From Sequoia sempervirens (Eukaryota > Streptophyta > Pinopsida > Cupressales > Cupressaceae): a DNA stretch of 64,000 nucleotides. This document shows, in pieces, positions 1-10,325 of the stretch (positions are counted from its first letter, which is position 1; each line of letters starts with the position of its first letter). The stretch lies in assembly GCA_007258455.2 (NCBI GenBank), contig VDFB02321327.1:62001-126000 (forward strand), read 5' to 3'. Position numbers and translations under genes: made by a program. The notes beneath the pieces were generated by a model. It saw only the letters and a list, made by a program, of their open reading frames with translations, was not told the origin of the DNA and did no database searches.

Positions 1-647
1 GGTGCACCAGACCCTCTAGAAAAGTATTCCACCAATGTTACAGAAGATTTTCCTTGGTGTGGATTTTTTCAAATGGCCCATTCCTCACAACAATGTGTTG
101 TGGCAATGTTTGTAGAAGAATCTCAAGATAATCAAGTAGGATCTGATTCTTTGCAAGATCATGATGAGATGGAAAATGTACTCATGAATAATTCAAACCT
201 TGGTTGTGAAGAATACTCTTCAAATGATGAACCTCACAAGAGTGATGTGGATGTTCAGAGGCAACAGGTAAATTCTTATCATCAACAAGTATTCTCAAAT
301 GAAGAATGCGAGAATGATTGCATGATCTATACTATTGAATTAGATAATGTTTCTTTGAGGAGACCCTCAAATGAGGAGATTGAAAGGTATACTATTGCAT
401 TTATTACTAAGGAAAGGAGTGATTACCATTTAAGGAATAGAATTGTGAGTTGTAATCACGGCAGCCCAGGTAGCTTGTTTGTTAAGGAAAACAATGAAGG
501 AAACAAAGGTGCAAAAGAAAAGAATAAAAAGGAAGAGAAAAAACCTAAGGAGGGTAAGGAAATGAAAATTTAGGCCAAAAGGGGGACTAAGGCGAAGATT
601 GATAATGAAGTTGTTCCTCAAGATGAGAAGCCAAATAATGTTTAATT
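1..647 (+). pseudogene. G1 gag C-terminal / pre-protease region
   Basis: An open stretch at 73-573 (166 codons) starts at an internal Met. The frame is already open upstream from base 1, so the true start is outside the window. Before it the frame reads W-C-x-F-F then M-A-H-S-S-x-x-C, similar in spacing to the 'WCRVHNTSHSELDC' knuckle of element E. That suggests the C-terminal zinc-knuckle part of gag. The middle is acidic and low-complexity and the end is Lys/Glu-rich. A TAG ends it at 571-573, but the frame continues to the copia insertion at 648 and resumes at 26992. Function beyond gag/pre-protease linker is inferred. Confidence 0.55.
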
Positions 648-1800
648 TGTTGGCATATGGCTTTGAGAGATCATTTTTGGCTACTTGTGCTATCATTGAT
701 GGAAACTGGAGTTAGCAGTATGGTCTGTAGTGTTAGTATTGCTCCTACCGGCAAGGGAAGTAAGATTTTGTAATCTACCGACATAAAGAATGAAGAGCAG
801 AACATCTGGTTGATAAGCTGATCTAATCACTTCACCAGATCATTAATTTGTGGTGTGGATCTCCAGGGAAGTCTTCCTAGCATGTATACTATCCTACTGG
901 TGAGTTTTGTGGTGTTGTATTAGTCAGAGTTTGAGTGAAGAGGTTTAGTAATATGGTTCATGGTTTATTCTCTCATTTTGGTTGACATGTTTTATATGGC
1001 ATATCACGGATGTATGTGGAGTATGTATTTAGTTATTTCTTATGTTTGGAACTTTTTTTTGGGTCCCTAATAAAGTCCAACCGACTTGTGTGGATACACA
1101 TCAACTCTAATTAATGATTTGAGCTGACATAAGCAATAATATTATATTTTGTTGTGAAGCTGACATACAATGAATTCCTGATTAGTAGGTATATAAAGGA
1201 GATCAGAAAATAATTTTGAGTGTGACGTAGCTATGGAAAAGATAGAAGTGTATGTGTATCAAGAAGAGAGCAAAAAAGAACATATCAGTTATTTGAGGGC
1301 ATAAAAAGTTTTGTATGCTAAATAGAGCATAACATAATAGAGTAGAGCAGAGCAGAAGTGTGAACTTGTCAAAAGATTCAAAATTTTATTATGAGCATCA
1401 TTGGAACTGAATCCAAGAATTTGTAGATGTTGTATTCTCAGTTAATTTTTTTTTTGTAGCTTTAATTATACTTTGGAAGGCAATGAGCCTTTCTTTCTTG
1501 ACCAGTGAGATCTAGGCAGTGCGCCTAATTGCAAGTTCATTCCCCTCTTTTATCATACTTTTAACAGAGTATACATTTTGTATTAATCTCCACCGTGGTT
1601 TTTCCCCTAACAAGGTTTCCACGTAAAAATTTATGGTTTTATGGTGTTCATTAATGTGATTGCTTGGTTCCCTTTGTTTATATGTTGTGAATGTTGTTTT
1701 AAGTTCAATTATTGTTGTTGATAGCTTTAGATCTAATTTGAAAGTCAAATATTATTGAACACTAATTCACCCCCCCTCTTAGTGTTCCTAGTGTCCAACA
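648..1800 (+). repeat. copia 5' LTR
   Basis: Begins TGTTGG and ends CCAACA (a 6 bp inverted terminal repeat). It matches 25890-26986 along its length with many substitutions: about a dozen in the first 85 bases. It also has a block of roughly 45 bp near 812-856 that is missing from the 3' copy. The primer site follows directly. Confidence 0.93.
1190..1198 (+). promoter_or_regulatory. copia LTR TATA box
   Basis: TATATAAAG in the 5' LTR, conserved at 26388-26396 in the 3' LTR. It is the likely core promoter, setting U3 at about the first 560 bp. Based on motif and conservation only. Confidence 0.5.
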
Positions 1801-1802
1801 AT

Positions 1803-1820
1803 TGGTATCAAAGTAGGTTC
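1803..1820 (+). other. copia primer-binding site (tRNA-iMet type)
   Basis: TGGTATCAAAGTAGGTTC starts two bases after the 5' LTR. Plant copia elements use TGGTATCAGAGC, complementary to the 3' end of initiator Met-tRNA. Here the G of CAGAGC has changed to A, and further on the match fades. Confidence 0.85.
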
Positions 1821-1862
1821 CTCTTCTGGAGTTTAATAGCTTGAGGTAGATCTTGAATTACA

Positions 1863-2963
1863 ATGGATGCTAGTGGTCTTCAACAATAGCTTATGGTGTC
1901 ACTTGATGATCTTGATCAGTCCAAAGTAGAGGTCATGGAACTAAAACAAAATCTTGTGGTTTCCGAAAGATTCATTCAATCATTGAAGGATAAGATAAAT
2001 GAGTGAAGGGAAAAGAGGAAGGAACTATGTGATCAATTGAAGCAAAAAGAAAGCAAAGGTATGGATGATGTCCATCTGAATCAAACCCTATGGGAAATAA
2101 CAAAAGAATATGAAAAGCTTGCTAAGGACAATGCAACTCTAATGCTTGAAATGGAATCTGTGGCGATGAAGTTTACCAAAGAGATTGAAGAGAGAAAGAA
2201 GAATGAGGAGAATTTGGCTCAGTCCCTTAAGGAAAAATTTGAAGAATACAACATAATTAATAGTGGATTGATTTAGTTGGAAATTGAACCGCAACAGTCC
2301 AGAAACAATGAACAACAGCTTGAGAGACATGTAGTTATCCTAAAAAATGAGCTTGCTACTACAAATGAGTTCAAGGAGAAATTTAGGATAAGCTCTACTA
2401 GGCTTGATAAGATAACCAAAGTACAAAAGGATACAAATGAAAATCAAGGTCTTGGCTATGAGAAGGGTGAAAGTTCTGAATCTGAACAAAAGAACCTTGA
2501 AAAGAAGAACAAACGTAGAAGACATCCGGAAAGGCAACCCAATGCTCAAAAATTTAATGGATATTGCTTTGCTTGCAATAAATTTGGACAGATGGCTTCT
2601 CAGTGTAGAAGAAAGATAAACCCTAGTACTCCATCATTTTCTGGTCAGTGTTTTAAATGCAAAAAGTTTGGTCATAAGGCATTAGAATGTAGAAGTATGT
2701 ATGTTAGTGCAAGTAACATTAAATGCTATACCTGTGGAAGATTTGGACATGTTGCTGATGAATGCAGGTCAGGAGGAAATCAGTGGAATGGATGGTATAG
2801 ACTAAAAAATATGGTGTGCTACAATTGTAACAATTTTGGGCACATTGCAAGATTCTGTAGGAACAAAAACATGAACAAAAGAGGTCTGGTTTATCAAAGA
2901 AGAAATTCACAGAAAGACAACAAAGGAAAAGTAAAAGCATTTTTGGAAGAGATAAGAGATTAG
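1863..2963 (+). pseudogene. copia gag (coiled coil plus four zinc knuckles)
   Basis: One reading frame from the ATG at 1863 (M-D-A-S-G-L) to 2963, broken by three in-frame stops (near 1890, near 2004, and 2274-2276). The N-terminal half (about 1920-2430) is Glu/Lys-rich with heptad-like spacing and probably forms a coiled coil. Four C-x2-C-x4-H-x4-C knuckles follow between about 2566 and 2860: CFACNKFGQMASQC, CFKCKKFGHKALEC, CYTCGRFGHVADEC and CYNCNNFGHIARFC. The first has Gln where His should be. Gag would form the particle and bind element RNA. Four knuckles in tandem is more than the usual one or two of plant copia. The stops make this copy non-functional, though a truncated product from the Met at 2037 or 2277 is formally possible. 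Confidence 0.85.
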
Positions 2964-3522
2964 ATGAAGAAAACATGGGTAAAGAAAAGTGAATTTGATG
3001 AAGGAAACAAGGTTATACCAGAAGCTCCCTCTTGTAACTCTTCCAATAATTGACTTCAGGCCAATGGCCTAGGGGGAGTTTTTCATGAAAATATCTTGTC
3101 ACCCTGTGATATAGTTGGCACCGAATTGAAAGATATTGCCAATTGTTGTGTTATTCATTGTTGAAAGTATTAGTAATCATCAGTTGAGATGGATGAAGTG
3201 GTATAGATCCGTAGTCAGATTCTTCGCTTATTGTCTGAGTTTGTAGAGTAACCAGAACTTATAGGGAAATGCATTTAATGCAGAAAAAAGTTAAGTATGT
3301 AAAGTTATAAAAGAGCATTTGGAACCCTAATTTGTCATCATGCATTGAAAGAGAATAGTTGGAGAGCCCTGTCAACAAAATTCTAAAGGTGCAAAGGTCA
3401 ATCTAGTAGTCAATTCTTTAGGTATTTTTGTTGCTTATTAATTTCATATCTATTTGGTGATTGGTAGAACCCTGTTCAACATGAAAAAAAGAAACAAATC
3501 AAAGGAACAGTAACTCTGGATG
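2964..3522 (+). other. copia spacer between gag and ENV-like ORF
   Basis: No protease, integrase or RT motif is visible. A polypurine-like GGCCTAGGGGGAG lies at 3066-3078. From about 3480 the frame reads into the ENV-like ORF that resumes at 23906. This is where the pol genes of a complete element would be, so pol was lost here before the gypsy insertion. Confidence 0.55.
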
Positions 3523-3527
3523 AGTAT
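3523..3527. repeat. Target-site duplication of the M/N composite (left)
   Basis: AGTAT directly left of the terminal TGTGTG of LTR-A1. The same five bases are at 23901-23905, directly right of the terminal TCTACA of LTR-B2. Removing one copy restores the copia ENV-like reading frame. Confidence 0.85.
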
Positions 3528-4744
3528 TGTGTGATCGAAAATATGCATAATAATGAAATAAAATAATATACTATTCAAGCACACCAATAAGACATTATAT
3601 CAAAACAGAAAATAAAAGGTAAGTAAATGCAAACTCAATATTCAAATTCGATTGTCATCCTATTGTCCTCTATCTTCAGTGTTTTTGTTGATTCTAGCTT
3701 TTGCTCTCAGATTTATATGCTAGGCTCAACAAACTGTCTTCTTAAAGAACGAGATTTAAATGTGATGCATGATGCAAGATTAGGCTAAAATAAGACTAAG
3801 ATGATGGAAGTAAACATGATGCTATGATACTAGAATGTTAAATGAATTAAATGCATGAACTCTATTTAATTGCCTATTACCAATACTTAGATTCACACAG
3901 GTATTTATAGAGTTTTTGAAGGATTCTGATTGGCAGTCTTGATTAACGGTTGTGATAATTCTTGGCAAATCGAATGGCTGAAGATGGATGAAACTGAAGA
4001 GAAAATAGAAGAAAACCTAAAAACAAGATTTTTCTATTTTTATGAAAGAGGAAAAGATAAGAAGATAAGAAATCATCTTTCTTTAAAAAGGATAAAAGAA
4101 AGATTTAAAAGCTGATAGATAATGAATTAAAAATTTAATTATTTATTTGTGGATGATATTCAGCTTTCTCTTAATTAAATGAAATATTTAATTAAGCTTT
4201 TAAAGCAAAAGAAAGTTTGTGATAAGAAGAAAGCTTTAATCGGGATTTTTGAAAAAAAGCAGAAGATCTCATATTTAAATAAAATATTTAATTATGATAT
4301 GAGAAGAAAATAGAAGATTTCACAATTCAATAAAATATCTAATTGTGATTTAGAAAGAAAGCATAAGATCCTTTAATTAAATAAGTTTATTTAATTAAAT
4401 CACTTTATGAAATTAATTAAATGAAACATTTAATTAATTAGAAGAAGAATTTCAAATAGAAGAAGAGAAATATTTAAACTTAATTAAATCAAAAGATTTA
4501 ATTTAAATTCAAACAATGATAATTAATTTAAATAAATAAAATGTATTTATTTAATTAATTAAGTGGACATATGAAAATAATTAAATAAAATAAATTTATT
4601 TAATTTAAGAAAGAAAATAAGATGAATGAACAATATAATTAAATTAATTAAATTTAATCATATGTAGAGGATTTTTAGATAAATTAATTAAATAATAAAT
4701 ATTTAATTAATTGCCAGGATTATAGACATGACCATTTTTATGTG
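3528..4744 (-). repeat. LTR-A, copy 1 (A1)
   Basis: Matches 11788-13011. On the plus strand it starts TGTGTGATCG next to AGTAT. Its right end (TATGTG) lacks the final TATACA that A2 has and runs within five bases into LTR-B1. Very AT-rich, with many TTAATTAAAT...ATTTAATTAA inverted repeats between 4100 and 4720. A minus-strand CTATAAATAC at 3901-3910, about 375 bp from the inner end, is a likely TATA box, conserved at 12161-12170. Confidence 0.85.
3901..3910 (-). promoter_or_regulatory. LTR-A TATA box
   Basis: Minus-strand CTATAAATAC, identical in A2 (12161-12170). LTR-B has a similar minus-strand TCTATAAATC near 5131-5140, at the same distance (about 380 bp) from its own primer-site end. 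A and B therefore each look like full U3-R-U5 units. Confidence 0.45.
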
Positions 4745-4749
4745 AATAT

Positions 4750-5831
4750 TGTAGATAGGTAGATAATCCAAAGAGTTTAAATGCATTGAAGACAATAAAC
4801 AAATTAAATCCTATCAAGCACCATGAAGTACAAACTAGAATGAAAATAAAAATAGTAAACAAAGAAACTGCAAACCGATTTTCAAACTAGTGTTGATTGA
4901 TCTCCATGGCTCTTCTCCACCTACACAAGGATGCAAGATTTCGAAGGTTGATTTTTGGAGGAATGTTGGTTGCTCAATTCTGCAGCATAACAACTTGATG
5001 AAGATGATAGATGGCGATTGAAGACTGATTTTGACAGAGTGAAGATGCTAGAAGAAGATTCGATCGAAGAATGATTTTGACAACATAAGGATGTCTGAAG
5101 ATTCTATGCAAATGGCCTGTGAAAGGTTTGATTTATAGATTTTCGATGTGGACAGAGATAAGATTTGATAAGATTGATAATGATTTGATTTTTGTCAAAA
5201 GAGGAAAAACAATGAGATGAGATAAGATTTTTGAAAGATAGAAAGATTTTGATTTATTGTTTTAAAGGAATTAAAACAAGATAAGATAAGATGTAAAAAA
5301 AAATAGAAAGATTTTGATTATCTTTTAAAGGAAATAGATCCTGAAAAAGATGAGAAAGATAATTGATGAATTATCTAATTAAATAAATAAATAAGATGCA
5401 CATGAGTTTAGATTTTGGAAAGAAAGCAAGAAGATATTTTTGAGATTTTATTAATTAAATAAATATTTGATTTATTCAATCAATGTTGGATTTATGATTT
5501 CATTAATTAAATAATAAAAATTATTTAATTAACATTAGAAGAATTGATAGAAATGATTTAATTAATTAAATAATATAAATTATTTAATTAATATTAAAGG
5601 AATGGATGGAAATGATTTAATTAATTAAATAATATAAATTATTTAATTAACATTAGAGGAATGGAAGGATTATTCATAGGAAGGGAATAAATGAAATTAG
5701 TCAAATAAATAAGATTTATTTAACTAATTAGATGATGACATGGGTACCTAGGGAAAAACATGATACAAGGTGTCTAAATGATGCAATGTTTTGACAAAGT
5801 ATCGTAAGATGACAATTTTTTGATGTCTACA
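4750..5831 (-). repeat. LTR-B, copy 1 (B1)
   Basis: Matches 22821-23900. Plus-strand ends are TGTAGA...TCTACA. Its inner right edge abuts a polypurine tract on the minus strand, so it acts as a 3' LTR for what lies to its right. Its left edge abuts LTR-A1. Confidence 0.87.
5494..5670. repeat. Three 59 bp tandem repeats built on AT palindromes
   Basis: Units start at 5494, 5553 and 5612. Each holds ATTAATTAAATAAT followed by ATTATTTAATTAA, an inverted repeat able to fold, then a short purine-rich stretch. The array is conserved in LTR-B2 at about 23563-23740. Confidence 0.75.
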
Positions 5832-5851
5832 TTTTGCCCCTCTTTGAGATG
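5832..5851 (-). other. Polypurine tract next to LTR-B1
   Basis: On the minus strand CTCAAAGAGGGGCAAAA directly precedes the TGTAGACATC start of LTR-B1. This is the usual plant gypsy plus-strand primer position. Confidence 0.75.
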
Positions 5852-8396
5852 ATGTTCGAGATGATTAGATTTGTGTCAAGTAACATCATTTCAAAGAAGT
5901 TAAGATACAGGTAAAAGAAAATGGATGGTGAAGGAAAGATAGGATGATGGAATGATGATGCCCCCTCGAGAGGAAAGGCGGGTTGGACAAACACAGGTAG
6001 ACTCTCAAAATGAAATGAAATGATAAATAGGATGATGCAAGATAGAAAGTGGATGAAGAAGATGAATGATACGTTATGCTACAATGAAAGTGAGCAACCA
6101 TGATGTTTGATATAGCACTAGATGTTATGCACCAAGGTATAAGGACTAAGGTGACAATGTGTCTCGTTCCCCAACATAATACAACCTTGTCTAGACGTAC
6201 GAGGAAAGAGACTTAGAGCATTAAAGTCCTAATGCAAAAAAGGTATTATGTGACCTTAGATGCAAAGGATAATGCAAAAAGATATTCCAACACACACAAG
6301 ATATGAATATTAGCTGGAATGATATGGATTTGATACAAATGCAAGATAAAATGATAACACACACAAGCAAGCAAGCAAGCATGCACAAAATGATACAAAA
6401 ACAAACAAGGAATTGCCCCTATCAAGCTATAAACCATTGATTGATTGATTGATTGATGATGACGATAGTGTTGTCATTGTGGGGAGCGACATGTCCCTAG
6501 ATCAACACAAGGATGATGATAATTGATTGATTGAATTTGATTTGGTTTATGACAAGATTAGGAGCAAGACCAAAGGATGTGATTAGATAATTTGACAAGA
6601 TTGATTGACTTGATTGGTATGGATTAAGAATTGACTTGCATTTGGATATTTGCTTGGAATGATTTGATTGAGTTGATTGGATGCAATGGTTTTGATGAAG
6701 ACGATTGATTTGGTTGAATGGTTGAATGATTGGATTGAGGAATTGATTGAATTGGAATGATTTTGATTATAATGATTAGATTGATGAGAAGAAGTGATGT
6801 GGTTTGATTTTATTGCTTGGATTTTGTTGGATATTTTTTTTTTTCTGTGTCTTGGATTTTTCAAATGTTTTTTATTTTTGTATTTTTGAAATGTTTTGAA
6901 TTTTTTGGATTTTTTGAAATGTTTTGAATTTTTTTGGACTTTTGAAATGTTTTTATTCTTTTGTACTTTTGAAATGTTTTGAATTTTTGGATTTTTGAAA
7001 TGTTTTAAATTTTTTGTACTTTTGAAATGTTTTGATTTTTTTTGGACTTTTGAAATGTTTTGATTTTTTTTTTGTATTTTTGAAATGTTTGGAGGTGTCA
7101 AAGGATGAAAATTTGAGTAGCCTTTGTGCTAGATACCAATGACAAGGGGAAAACCAAGTCTAGGTGCAAGGAGATAAATGGGATTGATGGATGAAAGGGT
7201 GGGTGATGGGATAAGGGATAAAAGGCTCATGGGATTGATATATGGATGGATAGAAAGGATAAGTCATAGTGAATGGAATTGATGTATGCATCATAGAAGA
7301 GCAAGGATGTGATTTCCAAAGACCACGTCGCATAGGAATAACATGCCCCATTCTAGGTACAATACTTAGGATTTTTCATGACAAAACTTATGACAATAGG
7401 ATAATGATACACTTGTTTGGAAGGATGAGGTATGTCAAGAGATACCCAAAAAATATGTTTCAACATTTTTCCCCTATATCTTCATCAAGATCAACAAAAG
7501 AAGGGTGGATGAATGGACTCAATATAATAGGTATGTATGAACAGACTCAATATGATGGCTAAAGATGGCAGGTAAAATGGAAATGATATGACATGAAAAT
7601 GATAGGTTGGATAGATAAGACATTGTGCCCCCAAGTGTAAGTGACATAGAAGATCAACCTACACATGATGCCTATTTGCTAGGTTTTCATCATGGTACTT
7701 ATCCAAGGCGCCTGTTTACTAGGTTTTCACCATTGGACGAAGGGATTTCTCTTTACTTTTTTTTTTCATTTTTTATTTTTTTTGTCTTTTTGAATAGAAA
7801 GGGAATATGGATAGGAGGGACTCAAGTTTCTAGTCCTATGAAAGGTGGTAGTCCCACTAGATATGGATGTCCTTGCATGGACCATGTCAAGTGCTCATAG
7901 ATTTTGGTAAGGAATGACATGAAAGGGATGGATTAGGTAGATGGCAGATTATGAAAGTCTTATGTAAGAATGGATGAGGAATAGTGGATGATGATGTGGA
8001 TTGAAGAGGACTTGTGCAAAAGGATGGATGCAAGGTTTATGCAAAAGCATGGACCATAGGAAGATGGTGGGGGAGATATGTAGGATAATGCATGAAGGAT
8101 GGGGAGATGGAGGTATGTGGAATTGTTGTGAAATGGAAGGGAACCATGACCAATGGTTGCACACACTGTGATAAACATTAAAGCTTTTGATGTGGATGGG
8201 GTGTAGGAAGCAATGAATATGTTTGCTTAGGAGGTGGTGGATGAAGTGTTTGTGGTACCCACATAGATTTAGTATTGTTATGATTTTTATTTTGCTTGTG
8301 GGTTTTAGGAATTTGAGACTTTTGAATGGAATGAGAATGTGGGATGGAAGTGGATGGTTGGGATTTTTGTGATGTGAATGCCTCATTTGACTTGAT
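5852..8396 (-). other. 3' region of element N, non-coding and repeat-rich
   Basis: No convincing gene. The stretch 6820-7095 is a degenerate tandem array of about 28 bp units based on 'TTTTTGAAATGTTTTGAA'. A short GATT microsatellite lies at 6438-6457. Open frames here (for example minus 6583-7101, Lys/Asn/His repeats, and plus 7269-7562) follow from low complexity. The minus-strand frame 7949-8386 directly follows the 642-codon ORF and has the same Pro/His-rich composition, so it may be a frameshifted tail of that protein. Confidence 0.5.
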
Positions 8397-10325
8397 TTAT
8401 TTTTTCTTAGGTACCCAAACCATTTTAGTTTTGGCCTTTACTTTTGGAGGTATGGGCTTATATAACTTTTTAGATGGATTTTTCTTTGACTTTTTGTATT
8501 GATGTCCTAAGGCATAAGAACCCTTAGGATTTTTGACTTTATAGGTAGAGGCATTGGAATTATTGCTTTTGAATCCCTTGGGTTTGGTGGAATGAGTGTA
8601 AGCTTCATGTTTATACACTGTGTGCATTTGTTGGTCATGATTAGGAATGTTAGGGTATTTATGGATGGAGGGATAAGGGGATTGGATAATGGGGATACTA
8701 GGTGTTGGGAGAAGTGGAGGTAGATTAGATGGAGGGATATTAGGAGTTGGAAGCAATGGTGGTAGAGTGGATCGAGGGATATTAGGAGTTGGAAGTAATG
8801 GTGGTAGAATGGATGGTGGAAGGTGTATGGTCACATGATTTTGACATTTATAGGATGACGGTGGTGGAATGACAACATATGTTTTGGGTGTACAATAGGC
8901 TGTATGATGGAAAGTGGACTTAGGAGGCATGGAGGAAATACCAACATCTTGAGATTGGTGTCCTTGAGATGTATGCCCACGGCCATAAGAGCATGGAGGT
9001 ACTTTGACATGGATGGGCTCCAAAATACCTTGTTCATGAAGGTCTAAACCTTTATCTTGGTGGTTCATGTTTTGGGGTGTGCAATGGAAAATGAGACTAG
9101 GTGTAGGTGGAACACTAGACATGAGTTCCTTATTGGATGGAGAAGATGAAGCAAGAGAAGATAATGGTTTTTGTTGTTCTAAGGAGGAACATTCATGAAT
9201 GAGGGTGGAAAGACCATCAGGATATGATGGAGGACTTGCAATGGGGTCGATAGTGGGTGATGGAGGATCATTAGGATCTTGATTAGCATTGTGTTCACTT
9301 AGATCCAATGTATTTGTTTGATCTTCTATGTGTGCTTGGGAGGCATATGTCTCATCAAAGGAAGTGGATGTTAATAGATCATGGATAGGACTAGGTAGGG
9401 GGTAGATAGGAGTAAGGGATGTTTCTTGCTCATGGATAGGTGAAGTGATAGGCTCTTGACCATGGAATGCATAAAGTTGGCTAAGAGGATCATCATGGTC
9501 TTCTTGATCATAAAAGGGGTCTTGATCAAAGATGGAAGGTTGATCATGAACAATATTAGGTATGTTATGAATGGGATCATTGGGAGGGTGTTGATCTTTA
9601 TGTGGATGAGGGGGTAATTTTTCCGCATGTTTAGGATTGTGCTCTTGAAATACCTCATGACTTATTGGAATGGAGGTGGAAGGGGATTTCTCATGGAGAG
9701 ACTTGTCATATTCTTGATGGTCAACAACATAGGAGCATGATAGAGGGTGACTTGGACTTACGAGGGGAGACTCTGGAATTGGCTCAAGGGGTTGTGGATG
9801 ACATGGTTGGCTTGAAGGACTTGGCATGATGTTTGAGGATTCTTTTGTATGTTTAGGTATACATGTTGAATGACATGGCGATAGTTGATTCCTTGCTCGT
9901 AGCCCTTGGGTCACATCCATTGGAGGTGTAGAGGTGGAAGGTGTTGGCTTAGGGTTTTGATTTTGATTGGATGATGGTATGATAAAGTTATAGGGTGCAT
10001 GTGCTAGATTGGTATTTCCCTTGTCAAAGGTGGCATTAAGACTTAAAGGCTCTTGATTTTTTTGCCAAGGTAGACTTGGGCTCCTATGTTCTTCCAGAGA
10101 TATTGATGGATGTGTTGATGTGGCATTGGCATGCGAAGAAGTGGATGGATTAGATTGGTCAATTTTATTTGATGGCTTAGATTTGGGCTTCTCAAAAAAT
10201 TCAAAAATATTGAATTTGGATGATGTTGTTTTTGGAGAAGAGGTTACATTCATATTTCCATCAAAGGAATTCTTAGTTGTGCCCCCTTGGATTATGAATT
10301 TGGGCTTGTTTATGATTATGACCAT
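8397..10325 (-). CDS. Element N 642-aa Pro/Ser/His-rich protein of unknown function
   Basis: A 642-codon ORF without a stop, the longest in the window, between N's 5' leader and 3' region. I do not recognise a domain. Visible parts: an N-terminus with 'KPKFIIQGG'; a long disordered-looking Pro/Ser/Thr/His-rich body with many acidic patches (about residues 60-500); three LPPLLPTPxIP repeats of 14-15 residues (about 505-545); and a strongly basic Lys-rich C-terminus (about 575-642) ending in 'MVWVPKKK'. No RT, protease, integrase or CCHC motif. The basic tail could bind nucleic acid, which would suit a gag-like or RNA-packaging role for a non-autonomous element; that is inference. Its openness contrasts with the stops in neighbouring M pol. 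It could also be a chance product of Pro-codon-rich repeats. Confidence 0.6.
   Translation of the reverse strand: MVIIINKPKFIIQGGTTKNSFDGNMNVTSSPKTTSSKFNIFEFFEKPKSKPSNKIDQSNPSTSSHANATSTHPSISLEEHRSPSLPWQKNQEPLSLNATFDKGNTNLAHAPYNFIIPSSNQNQNPKPTPSTSTPPMDVTQGLRARNQLSPCHSTCIPKHTKESSNIMPSPSSQPCHPQPLEPIPESPLVSPSHPLSCSYVVDHQEYDKSLHEKSPSTSIPISHEVFQEHNPKHAEKLPPHPHKDQHPPNDPIHNIPNIVHDQPSIFDQDPFYDQEDHDDPLSQLYAFHGQEPITSPIHEQETSLTPIYPLPSPIHDLLTSTSFDETYASQAHIEDQTNTLDLSEHNANQDPNDPPSPTIDPIASPPSYPDGLSTLIHECSSLEQQKPLSSLASSSPSNKELMSSVPPTPSLIFHCTPQNMNHQDKGLDLHEQGILEPIHVKVPPCSYGRGHTSQGHQSQDVGISSMPPKSTFHHTAYCTPKTYVVIPPPSSYKCQNHVTIHLPPSILPPLLPTPNIPRSTLPPLLPTPNIPPSNLPPLLPTPSIPIIQSPYPSIHKYPNIPNHDQQMHTVYKHEAYTHSTKPKGFKSNNSNASTYKVKNPKGSYALGHQYKKSKKNPSKKLYKPIPPKVKAKTKMVWVPKKK

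Noticed and set aside
430..696. Minus-strand 88-codon frame with a Phe/Leu-rich stretch (possible membrane protein)
   Set aside because: It is the antisense of the Lys/Glu-rich G1 gag tail and runs into the copia LTR; its hydrophobicity comes from the complement of AAG/AAA codons.
6583..7101. Minus-strand 172-codon ORF with KHFKxxKN repeats
   Set aside because: Translation of a degenerate T-rich tandem repeat in N's 3' region; no independent sign of coding.
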